From the NCBI GenBank assembly GCA_964019135.1, contig OZ025260.1, positions 36,016,254 to 36,080,253 of the forward strand: a DNA stretch of 64,000 nucleotides, written 5' to 3'. Within the stretch, counting starts at the first letter, position 1; the number at the start of each line of letters is the position of its first letter. The position numbers and the translations under genes are program-made. The notes below the pieces were generated by a model. The model had not been told where the DNA came from, did not search any database, and saw only the letters and a list, made by a program, of their open reading frames with translations. The DNA comes from Arenicola marina (lineage: Eukaryota > Annelida > Polychaeta > Arenicolidae). Below are positions 1 through 10,400 of the stretch, one piece after another.

Positions 1-1590
1 CTGTCTGTGTGGAGACAGTCAAGGGTCTGCCAGAGGACAGGTAGGCACCCCATTGTCATCTTGTATGTGTGTAGTATCTATGTCAGGTAGGCACCCCATT
101 GTCATCTTGTATGTGTGTAGTATCTATGACAGGTAGGCACCCCATTGTCATCTTGTATGTGTGTAGTATCTATGAGAGGTAGGCACCCCATTGTCATCTT
201 GTATGTGTGTAGTATCTATGACAGGTAGGCACCCCATTGTCATCTTGTATGTGTGTAGTATCTATGAGAGGTAGGCACCCCATTGTCATCTTGTATGTGT
301 GTAGTATCTATGGCAGGTAGGCACCCCATTGTCATCTTGTATGTGTGTAGTATCTGACAGGTAGGCACCCCATTGTCATCTTGTATGTGTGTAGTATCTA
401 TGGCAGGTAGGCACCCCATTGTCATCTTGTATATGTGTAGTATCTATGACAGGTAGGCACCCCATTGTCATCTTGTATGTGTGTAGTATCTATGGCAGGT
501 AGGTACCCCATTGTCATCTTGTATGTGTGTAGTATCTATGACAGGTAGGCACCCCATTGTCATCTTGTATGTGTGTAGTATCTATGGCTGGTAGGCACCC
601 CATTGTCATCTTGTATATGTGTAGTATCTATGACGGGTAGGCACCCCATTGTCATCTTGTATGTGTGTAGTATCTATGGCAGGTAGGCACCCCATTGTCA
701 TCTTGTATGTGTGTAGTATCTATGGCAGGTTGGTACCCCATTGTCATCTTGTATGTGTGTAGTATCTATGACAGGTAGGCACCCCATTGTCATCTTGTAT
801 GTGTGTAGTATCTATGGCAGGTAGGCACCCCATTGTCATCTTGTATGTGTGTAGTATCTATGACAGGTAGGCACCCCATTGTCATCTTGTATGTGTGTAG
901 TATCTATGACAGGCAGGCATCCCATTGTCATCTTGTATGTGTGTAGTATCTATGACAGGTCGGCATCCCATTGTCATCTTGTATGTGTGTAGTATCTATG
1001 ACGGGTAGGCACCCCATTGTCATCTTGTATGTGTGTAGTATCTATGACAGGTAGGCATCCCATTTTCATCTTGTATGTGTAGTATCTATGACAGGTAGGC
1101 ACCCCATTGTCATCTTGTATGTGTGTAGTATCTATGACAGGTAGGCACCCCATTGTCATCTTGTATGTGTGTAGTATCTATGGCAGGTAGGCACCCCATT
1201 GTCATCTTGTATGTGTGTAGTATCTATGACAGGTAGGCACCCCATTGTCATCTTGTATGTGTGTAGTATCTATGACAGGCAGGCATCCCATTGTCATCTT
1301 GTATGTGTGTAGTATCTATGACAGGTCGGCATCCCATTGTCATCTTGTATGTGTGTAGTATCTATGACGGGTAGGCACCCCATTGTCATCTTGTATGTGT
1401 GTAGTATCTATGACAGGTAGGCATCCCATTTTCATCTTGTATGTGTAGTATCTATGACAGGTAGGCACCCCATTGTCATCTTGTATGTGTGTAGTATCTA
1501 TGACAGGTAGGCACCCCATTGTCATCTTGTATGTGTAGTATCTATGACAGGTAGACACCCCATTGTCATCTTGTATGTGCAGTTTGTATT
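1..1590. repeat. 46-bp minisatellite array, about 33 copies
   Basis: Tandem units of 46 bp (for example starts at 41 and 87), each carrying GTAGGCACCCCATTGTCATC followed by a TG-rich half and ending in TATGACAG or TATGGCAG. A few units are 43-44 bp. A block near 960-1,130 recurs near 1,325-1,500, so segments were duplicated. The 40 bases before the first unit (1-40) are unique and end in GGACAG, so the array begins at GACAG|GTAGGC, which looks like a weak 5' splice junction. Short peptide reading frames inside are repeat artefacts. Confidence 0.95.
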
Positions 1591-2281
1591 ACAGATACCC
1601 GTGGTCATGTTGCATTTTTTTTGTTATGACAGGGAGAATTTTGGTTGAACTAAAGTTATATATATTATTGATCCAGTCATTTTGTAAAATGTTCCAAAGA
1701 TGTAATGTTTGTTGCAAAGAACTGTCGATCGATCTATTTTTCTTTTATATTGAACGATAATATTTGCTTTCGCTTTATTTTGTTACTGTTTTGGCCAGAC
1801 TTTGGCGGAGACTTGTGGATCAATATTCCCCTGGTTAAAAAAATCATCGGACGAGAACTGATCGATTTCTTTCCGACCCCCCACGGAGCATCATGTTATT
1901 CTAGGGTTTTGGGGGGGGGGGGGGGGGGCGTGGCTTATTTGGTGTCGATCTATTTGTTGTTTCTTTTTCATTTTTTTGCCTTATGAATTTTATGAGTTTG
2001 TCCATCTTATTTGCTGAATGTCTTTTTGGGGTTTGAATAAATTTTGGTCGCTGTAAGTCACGCTGTTGAGATAGTGTTATTACACCAACGGTGCACTTGT
2101 AGTGAATTCCAGATATGAAGGGGTTAATAGGAAACAAGGACTGCTGACATGGCAGAACTATTTGTAACATATATACTTTAATGCAGATATATTGTATCTT
2201 CAATGCTAATACGCATATGTGTACTATATAGATATAAATTTATTCATGACATGACGTTAACAATAGAATTTGTACAACATT
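1591..2281. other. AT-rich non-coding spacer with poly(G) tract
   Basis: No exon could be supported here on either strand. The stretch holds an 18-base G run at 1,911-1,928 and otherwise AT-rich unique sequence. It lies downstream of the minus-strand GPCR gene. Confidence 0.6.
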
Positions 2282-2287
2282 TTTATT
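2282..2287 (-). terminator. Poly(A) signal AATAAA of the first GPCR gene
   Basis: A canonical AATAAA reads on the minus strand here, about 255 bases beyond the stop codon of the GPCR gene. It would give a short 3' UTR containing the 52-bp repeats. This is sequence inference; no transcript evidence is available. Confidence 0.6.
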
Positions 2288-2562
2288 ATCGAGATGACTT
2301 GTGAGGGTTGCGGCACTGGCCAATGGCGAAGCGCCTTATATCGAGGTGACTTGTGAGGGTGGCGGCACTGACCAATGGCGAAGCGCGATATATCGAGGTG
2401 ACTTGTGAGGGTGGCGGCACTGACCAATGGCGAAGCGCGATATATCGAGGTGACTTGTCAGGGTGGCGGCACTGACCAATGGCGAAGCGCGATATATCGA
2501 GGTGACTTGTCAGGGTGGCGGCACTGACCAATGGCGAAGCGCGTTATATCGAGATAACTTGT
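2288..2562. repeat. 52-bp minisatellite, 5 copies, overlapping the GPCR stop codon
   Basis: Units of 52 bp (one of 54) recur with GACTTGT at 2,294, 2,348, 2,400, 2,452 and 2,504. The partial unit nearest the gene includes the last codons and the TAA of the GPCR on the minus strand (CAAGTTATCTCGATATAA). The array therefore amplified a segment spanning the end of the coding region and the start of the 3' UTR. The units carry a conserved CCAATGG-type core in all copies. Confidence 0.9.
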
Positions 2563-4886
2563 TTGGCGGCTGAACAGGGACAGAACTTAGCCTTTAGTTT
2601 GGCCGACACCCTGGCGCAGTATTGCTGGAAGGCCTTACTGATGAAGGCGTACAGGAAGGGGTTAACGAGCGACAGGGTCCAGCCGGCCCAGTAGGCCACG
2701 TCATAGGCCAGCCTGGGGATGCAGTCCGGGCAGTAGAGGGAGTAGAGGCGGCACACGACGTACGGGGTACGGCCCACGATAAACTCGACCGTAATGACCC
2801 CTAGCACTAGTGCCGCCTTTGTCACGTTCTTCCTCGTCGGGGTGCTTAGCAACTGCATCTTCCAGGGCGCGCGAGGCGTCAGGGCCACCGCGTCCTCCTT
2901 GGCCTCTGAGTGGGGCTGCTCCACCACTATCACTGGCGCCACCTGCTGCTGCTGCACCTCAGCACCATCTAGCGGCAGGTCAACGGTCCAAATGGTCATG
3001 GCGGCCTCGTCGAATACCGGACCGCTTCCGCGCGACGAGCGATGCCTGCTGTACCTGCGCGCGTTGGGGAAGCACGTGACCTCTCTGTGGTCCGCTAGAC
3101 TGTTCCGGAGAACCACGTGGTCTCCGACGGTCGATACGTCCTCCAGGGGGCGCAGCAATCGCCGCTCTGTGACGTCAACCACGTGGATATCTTCGACATC
3201 AGAGGGCGCCTCCGAAGGGGTGTCAGGATACAGCACAGAGTGCAGCTCTTCCGTCTGTTTATCCAGACTGAGCTTACGGCTCCGGGACGTGTTGCTGTAG
3301 TTCGATCCCGACGAATCGTCTTCCGAATCCAGGATGTGGATATCCCGAGCCGTTAGTGGTACGGCGGCGACGTCGGTTCTTCCCTTCCTATCTAGCTCGG
3401 TCAGTTTTATGGATTTCGGTGTGATTTTTAACTTGGTCTTCATCTGGTGGTTACTCCTCTTACCAGATGTGTTCCAGCTATTGGACTTAAGCGATATCCC
3501 GGAACGCTCAAGGCGTGCGAGAACGTGTTTCTTTTTACCCGAGAGGCTGGGCGCCCCGCTGTCCTTCGCCGCAGGGTCTGCCGGGCATGCTTTGCTCCCG
3601 GCGACTGCCTCGGTTTGATTACTGTAGGCAGGTACCACCGCTTCTTCGTCCGCTAGGGCTTTGCGGCCGTTTGCGGCGAGGGTCTGGCGTTTGACTGGTT
3701 CGGGTGTCGCGATGAGCTGCGGATGGGCCCTAGGATCCAGACTGAGAGCGCTGTAGCTGTGGTGGGACACCAGCGTGGCCTGATCCAGAGGGCTCTCCCT
3801 CGCCACCGTCAGACGGCTGGACCGCCTCTTCTTCGTCCTCGCCTTGGGGCCGATGTTCGGGGATTCGAAAGCCACTCTCTGCGGCTCTGCGTGCGACAAC
3901 TCCTGGTCCTGGACACTCTCCAGCCGTAAGATGTCGCCACCGGGATCGATGAAGCCGTCCGGGCGCTGCAGTTGGGCGACGACCGCGTCCTCTGCGCCGT
4001 GCGGAAACCTGGCGATCGCCGTGGCGATCAGCTGGTTGACGACTTTGCGCGACCTCTGGCGGATGCAGTTGTAGACGTGGACATTCCAGTAGACGATGCA
4101 GCCGAGCGGGACGGCGTACTCGCACAGGACGGAGATCAGGGTGTAGCTGTAGTCGTAGGCCGGGAGTCCGATCCTGAACGGGGCGTCGATGTTGGAGAGC
4201 GGCGAGCAGGACACGCCCATGCCCTGCTGGGCCACCCACGTGTGGCTGAAGGCGATGAAGGGCAGTCGGATGAGGGCGGACAGTATCCATGACACAGCGA
4301 TCCGGATGAGCGGCTTGCGGGCCCGGACGGTGCCCGTGTGGTAGGCCACGGGGTTGCGAACCAGCCGGTAGCGGTCGTGGGTGATGAGCAGGATGGAGAA
4401 AACCGTCTCCAGACGACACACCAGGTCCACGGAGGTCCACACGGCGCAGAACTCCCGGCCAAAGGGCCAGGACTCCATGATGATGGCCACGGAGTAGAAG
4501 GGGATGGCGATGACGGCGATGATGAAGTCTGAGAGCGCCAGGTTGAGGATGTAGTAGTTGCGCGGCGAGCGGACAGTGCGGTCCTGGATGAAGGCCAGCA
4601 GCACCAGCGAGTTGACGGCGATGGCCAGCACGTCGAAGGCGATGACCAGTGCCGCGAAGCTCAAGGCCGACTCGGCCGGGTAGCCGTCGTCGGGACCGAC
4701 CTCGGTGATGGTGACGGTGCTGGGCAGGACCGTGACCGTCACCCCAGCCACCGTCACCTCGCCCACCGCCACCCCGGCCGGCGACAGTTGCAGCGCCGGG
4801 TGATGAACCCAGCGCGACCTCTGCAGGTTCAAAACGACTTTGTCGACCACGTGCGCGTCCGCGTCCATGACCTTGGCACGGTCCAT
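2544..4886 (-). CDS. Class A amine-type GPCR, single exon, large third loop
   Basis: The 780-codon frame starts at the first ATG (4,886); an in-frame TAA lies just upstream, so it is complete and intronless. Seven membrane segments are visible: TM1 74-100 (Asn92), TM2 to about 136 (Asp120), TM3 with Cys147, Asp154 (3.32) and DRY 171-173, TM4 (Trp200), TM5 (Pro260), TM6 688-716, TM7 726-749 with NPFLY 742-746. Asp3.32 exactly 17 residues before DRY is typical of biogenic-amine receptors. The TM2-TM3 stretch most resembles histamine H3/muscarinic-type receptors. The third intracellular loop is about 410 residues, Ser/Arg/Lys-rich, without membrane segments. The tail is short with KFCPCS, possible palmitoylation. 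Oddity: in TM6 the usual FxxCWxP reads FIVGRTP, so the Trp6.48 toggle is Arg706. The ligand is unknown. The coding region is GC-rich against AT-rich flanks. Confidence 0.9.
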   Translation of the reverse strand: MDRAKVMDADAHVVDKVVLNLQRSRWVHHPALQLSPAGVAVGEVTVAGVTVTVLPSTVTITEVGPDDGYPAESALSFAALVIAFDVLAIAVNSLVLLAFIQDRTVRSPRNYYILNLALSDFIIAVIAIPFYSVAIIMESWPFGREFCAVWTSVDLVCRLETVFSILLITHDRYRLVRNPVAYHTGTVRARKPLIRIAVSWILSALIRLPFIAFSHTWVAQQGMGVSCSPLSNIDAPFRIGLPAYDYSYTLISVLCEYAVPLGCIVYWNVHVYNCIRQRSRKVVNQLIATAIARFPHGAEDAVVAQLQRPDGFIDPGGDILRLESVQDQELSHAEPQRVAFESPNIGPKARTKKRRSSRLTVARESPLDQATLVSHHSYSALSLDPRAHPQLIATPEPVKRQTLAANGRKALADEEAVVPAYSNQTEAVAGSKACPADPAAKDSGAPSLSGKKKHVLARLERSGISLKSNSWNTSGKRSNHQMKTKLKITPKSIKLTELDRKGRTDVAAVPLTARDIHILDSEDDSSGSNYSNTSRSRKLSLDKQTEELHSVLYPDTPSEAPSDVEDIHVVDVTERRLLRPLEDVSTVGDHVVLRNSLADHREVTCFPNARRYSRHRSSRGSGPVFDEAAMTIWTVDLPLDGAEVQQQQVAPVIVVEQPHSEAKEDAVALTPRAPWKMQLLSTPTRKNVTKAALVLGVITVEFIVGRTPYVVCRLYSLYCPDCIPRLAYDVAYWAGWTLSLVNPFLYAFISKAFQQYCARVSAKLKAKFCPCSAAKQVISI

Positions 4887-5016
4887 TTCAAGGTCATCCC
4901 GTGCAATTGAAGTTCGATTCACGTTTTACTTCGTGTATATTGCATAATGTCTCGTGATTTGGAAATAGTCCAGATCATTTAAGAGCATCATGTTATTATA
5001 ATTTAAAGCATCGCGT

Positions 5017-5028
5017 CCTTATATATAG
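5017..5028 (-). promoter_or_regulatory. Putative TATA box of the first GPCR gene
   Basis: The minus strand reads CTATATATAAGG about 135 bases upstream of the GPCR ATG at 4,886. A start about 30 bases downstream would give a 5' UTR of about 100 bases, which fits an intronless gene. There is no experimental support. Confidence 0.45.
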
Positions 5029-7430
5029 CGTTCGCCGGTCGCTACTTACTTTTCGATGCGACTTCTATTTTAGCCTTTGTAATATGTAAATGACTGCAGT
5101 CGCCATCTGGCAAGTGTCGTGGTAGTGGCGGCGCCGTCTGAATCTCGCGTGTGTCACTCTCACCGGGACATGAAGGGTTTCCGTAACGCAAGCACGCCAT
5201 ACCCCGGGCTGAAGTGTGCCGGTCGGAGGTCGCGCTATCGTTAATAATGCTTTAAGGATACTGTCAAAGTCCGCGTCGGTGCCTCGTGCTAGCAATCCTA
5301 ACTAATTTCCCGGGAGAGGCCGTCAACGTCGAGACGTTATCAGCGGCGCCCATCGAGAGAGCCAATAGTCGGGGTACCATTAATCAAGGCATGTAGCGCG
5401 GGATTTATTTAATCAATGACGTCGGAGAGCGAGGGGAACGCCGTCTTTGCGTCTGATCGTCGTCCAAAATTTGGCTTTGTTTTATCCCGTCTGTTACTCA
5501 TTTATGGTATGAGGTTATATTTGCTGTTGTCGTTGCCTTGTCCATCCCCTCCTTCCCTCCCTCCCCTCCCGACTGAAGGCCCACCCCCTCCCCCTACAGA
5601 CCCCTCCCCTCCCATCACACCCCGCCCCCTCTCCTCCCCTCCAACTACTCCAACTACACCCCATCACCGCCACCCTAACATCAACCCTTACCCGCCCCCC
5701 CCCTCTTAATCGTTAGAGAGCCTTGCCACCGAATGGGGGTGACACTGTCAGCATTTGTCAGTGTTTGTTAGGAAAAAAATCACGGCTGCCTGCATCTTAA
5801 TCTGGCGCCCGTACCGCTGATCGCAAGACCCCCCCCCCCGTCCTCACCCCTATCGCCCCCCACCACCCCTCTACCCGACCCTCGACTCCTACCCCCTCCC
5901 CCTGCCCCGAGTTGCTCCCCGAATTTGCGGGACGAATGCTGCAGCATTCTCTCACCGTCACATCCCGTCATCAGCCTCCCTCCCTCCCTCCCGCAGCCCC
6001 CCGCGCCCAAGATGACGGCAGTCACCCCCCCCCCCCACCCTTACCAACAACCCGTCTCGTCAAAATCACGTTGTTTCAGCCCACAATTCACGCCCCCGTT
6101 AATCCATTCCGAGGGCCCGTCGCTCGTTTTGCCGGCGGTTTATGTTGGGGGGGGCAAGGCTGCGGGGAACGGGGAAGGAGGACCCCCCCCCCACCTCCCA
6201 ACTGTCGCCAAGGCGAGCTGATCGATCAACGGTTGTCAAGGCGGCGATAGAGACCGTCGATGGCGAGTAAACTCAGCCACTGGGCTCTCCAAACAGTCCA
6301 CTTTGACGGCGTGTTTTTGATGGACTACTCCAGCGGCTCGCCTCTGTCGGCTCTCCATCTCCACCTCGCTCACGTCATTAATTAACCTGGAAGCTAACCT
6401 GCCTCGACGACGACAATCTCCCCGCGCGCGCCCTCTAGCGTAGTATTCATAATAAGCACCAGGCGGCGAAGCGCGATTGACCAGGAGACATTCAAGCCAG
6501 CCTTCGTCTTCTGCGCAATGACTGGGAACTGTCTGTTCCCGTAATATCCGTAATATTGTCGCCATTTGAGCCTCACGGCTGTCAAAGCGTACGGTGATGT
6601 AGCAACCAATCCAGATACATATCTATGTATGTCTTCGGGCTCCAGGAGCTGCAGATTAACAGGTCGTGGGAAAGCACACGGCTACCTACATCTGGAGCAA
6701 TTTCATTTTATTTCAGCCGATTTCCATTTCGCAAAATATTTTTTGGCTCAAGTTAGCCTTCATGTCAGCGACCAAAAGCACCAACTTTCATTGTTGTTTT
6801 CATTTAGTTTATTGAAATTCTACGGTCACGAGATATACTTGCTTACAACACAGACACATTTCGTTTTCCAGGATTCGGCGCGATTTTACTTTATTAAGAT
6901 AGTAACGCACAACCTAGCGCACATTTCTTTCGTGAGTACGGTATTTACAGACCTAGATATAAGACTGTCCCAATGAAAGAAGGCGAGTGGCTCCCCGGTT
7001 GTACTCAGTCCATGAAATCACCACCATCTTGACCGCCCCAGCAATTGTACTTTCTATGTGTTGATTCAGCTATCGAGGTGGCGTGCTTTTGCGTGTCGCA
7101 ACCTCTCGTTCGCTGTAAGTTATTACCCTGTTGGGGGCGTCTTGTGATCGGGAATGAGTACAACACCACAAAATGGGTCGAGTTCCCTTGTTATAGGACA
7201 CGTGGCAGTCGCCGGTTGTGGAACAAAACAGCGTAACCTTGAACTGTCATCACAAGGTTAGCGTGTGAGACAGCTTAACAGGGCGGTGGGGGTGTGGTTA
7301 ATAAGGGACATAATGTACTCGGTCTGGGAGGTGCAGAGACTTTTATTTTATGTGAACAACCAAATCTGGTTCCAGGAATAATAAGTCACTGGGTTTTAAG
7401 ATCACTTGGGTGTGAAGGAGTGGGGTCACG
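5029..7430. other. Non-coding spacer with C-rich segments
   Basis: No gene could be supported. From about 5,540 to 6,215 the plus strand is strongly C-rich with many runs of CCCC (pyrimidine-rich low complexity). Open frames here lack recognisable domains. The stretch 6,640-6,780 resembles parts of the tRNA-derived SINE seen at 54,290 and 60,170 (AGGTCGTGGGA, ATCTGGAGCA, GGCTCAAGTTAG). It may be a decayed copy. Confidence 0.5.
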
Positions 7431-7439
7431 CGGACGAAA

Positions 7440-10400
7440 GACCACATGGTTGTAAGGTCACTGGGCTGTAAAGTAACTGCGTTGTAAGGTATAATGTCAC
7501 TGGATTGTAAAGTAACTGCGTTGTCAGGTCACTGGGGTGTAAGGTCATTGGGTGTTCAGGTCTCTGGGGTGTAAGGTCCCTGGGGTGTAAGGTCACTGGG
7601 TTGTAAAGTAACTGTTATCAGGTCACTGGGGTGTAAGGTCATTGGGTTGTAAAGTAACTGCGTTGTCAGGTCACTGGGGTGTAAGGTCACTGGGTTGTAA
7701 AGTAACTGTGTTATCAGGTCACTGGGGTGTAAGGTCATTGGGTTGTAAAGTAACTGCGTTGTCAGGTCACTGGGGTGTAAGGTCATTGGGTTGTAAAGTA
7801 ACTGCGTTGTCAGGTCACTGGGGTGTAAGGTCACTGGGTTGTAAAGTAACTGTGTTATCAGGTCACTGGGGTGTAAGGTCACTGGGTTGTAAAGTAACTG
7901 CGTTGTCAGGTCACTGGGGTGTAAGGTCACTGGATTGTAAAGTAACTGTGTTATCAGGTCACTGGGGTGTGAGTTCATTGGGTTGTAAAGTAACTGCGTT
8001 GTCAGGTCACTGGGGTGTAAGGTCACTGAGTTGTAAAGTAACTGTGTTATCAGGTCACTGGGGTGTGAGGTCACTGGGTTGTAAAGTAACTGTTATCAGG
8101 TCACTGGGGTGTAAGGTCACTGGGTTGTAAAGTAACTGCGTTGTCAGGTCACTGGGGTGTAAAGTCATTGGGTTGTAAAGTAACTGTTATCAGGTCACTG
8201 GGGTGTAAGGTCACTGGTTTGTAAAGTAACTGTGTTATCAGGTCACTGGGGTGTAAGGTCATTGGGTTGTAAAGTAACTGTTATCAGGTCACTGCGTTGT
8301 AAAGTAACTGCGTTGTCAGGTCACTGGGGTGTAAGGTCATTGGGTTGTAAAGTAACTGTTATCAGGTCACTGGGGTGTAAGGTCACTGGGTTGTAAAGTA
8401 ACTGCGTTGTCAGGTCACTGGGGTGTAAGGTCACTGGGTTGTAAAGTAACTGCGTTGTCAGGTCGCTGGGGTGTAAGGTCATTGGGTTGTAAAGTAACTG
8501 TGTTATCAGGTCACTGGGGTGTAAGGTCACTGGGTTGTAAAGTAACTTATCAGGTCACTGGGGTGTAAGGTCATTGGGTTGTAAAGTAACTGCGTTATCA
8601 GGTCACTGGGGTGTAAGGTCACTGGATTATAAAGTAACTGTTATCAGGTCACTGGGTGTACGGTCATTGAGTTGTAAAGTAACTGCGTTGTCAGGTCACT
8701 GGGGTGTAAGGTCATTGGGTTGTAAAGTAACTGTTATCAGATCACTGGGGTGTAAGGTCACTGGGTTGTAAAGTAACTGCGTTGTCAGGTCACTGGGGTG
8801 TAAGGTCACTGGGTTGTAAAGTAACTGTGTTATCAGGTCACTGGGGTGTAAGGTCACTGGGGTGTAAGGTCACTGGGTTGTAAAGTAACTGTTATCAGGT
8901 CACTGGGGTGTAAGGTCATTGGGTTGTAAAGTAACTGCGTTGTCAGGTCACTGGGGTGTAAGGTCATTGGGTTGTAAAGTAACTGTGTTATCAGGTCACT
9001 GGGGTGTAAGGTCATTGGGTTGTAAAGTAACTGTGTTATCAGGTCACTGGGGTGTAAGGTCATTGGGTTGTAAAGTAACTGTTATCAGGTCACTTGGGTG
9101 TAAGGTCACTGGGTTGTAAAGTAACTGTTATCAGGTCACTGGGGTGTAAGGTCATTGGGTTGTAAAGTAACTGCGTTGTCAGGTCACTGGGGTGTAAGGT
9201 CATTGGGTTGTAAAGTAACTGTGTTATCAGGTCACTGGGGTGTAAGGTCATTGGGTTGTAAAGTAACTGTGTTATCAGGTCACTGGGGTGTAAGGTCATT
9301 GGGTTGTAAAGTAACTGTTATCAGGTCACTTGGGTGTAAGGTCACTGGGTTGTAAAGTAACTGCGTTGTCAGGTCACTGGGGTGTAAGGTCACTGGGTTG
9401 TAAAGTAACTGCGTTGTCAGGTCACTGGAGTGTAAGGTCACTGGGTTGTATAGTAACTGTGTTATCAGGTCTCTGGGGTGTAAGGTCACTGGGGTGTAAG
9501 GTTACTGGGTTGTAAAGTAACTGTTATCAGGTCACTGGGGTGTAAGGTCATTGGGTTGTAAAGTAACTGTGTTATCAGGTCACTGGGGTGTAAGGTCATT
9601 GGGTTGTAAAGTAACTGTGTTATCAGGTCACTGGGGTGTAAGGTCATTGGGTTGTAAAGTAACTGTTATCAGGTCACTGGGGTGTAAGGTCATTGGGTTG
9701 TAAAGTAACTGCGTTGTCAGGTCGCTGGGGTGTAAGGTCATTGGGTTGTAAAGTAACTGTGTTATCAGGTCACTGGGGTGTAAGGTCACTGGGTTGTAAA
9801 GTAACTTATCAGGTCACTGGGGTGTAAGGTCATTGGGTTGTAAAGTAACTGCGTTATCAGGTCACTGGGGTGTAAGGTCACTGGATTATAAAGTAACTGT
9901 TATCAGGTCACTGGGTGTACGGTCATTGAGTTGTAAAGTAACTGCGTTGTCAGGTCACTGGGGTGTAAGGTCATTGGGTTGTAAAGTAACTGTTATCAGA
10001 TCACTGGGGTGTAAGGTCACTGGGTTGTAAAGTAACTGCGTTGTCAGGTCACTGGGGTGTAAGGTCACTGGGTTGTAAAGTAACTGTGTTATCAGGTCAC
10101 TGGGGTGTAAGGTCACTGGGGTGTAAGGTCACTGGGTTGTAAAGTAACTGTTATCAGGTCACTGGGGTGTAAGGTCATTGGGTTGTAAAGTAACTGCGTT
10201 GTCAGGTCACTGGGGTGTAAGGTCATTGGGTTGTAAAGTAACTGTGTTATCAGGTCACTGGGGTGTAAGGTCATTGGGTTGTAAAGTAACTGTGTTATCA
10301 GGTCACTGGGGTGTAAGGTCATTGGGTTGTAAAGTAACTGTTATCAGGTCACTTGGGTGTAAGGTCACTGGGTTGTAAAGTAACTGTTATCAGGTCACTG

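Noticed and set aside
3730..4440. 236-codon minus-strand frame inside the first GPCR
   Set aside because: It is a shifted frame of the GC-rich receptor gene; the overlapping 780-codon frame has all receptor motifs.
4887..4922. Extension of the first GPCR to a GTG at 4,922
   Set aside because: Animal genes rarely start at GTG, and the first ATG is at 4,886 with a stop upstream of the GTG.
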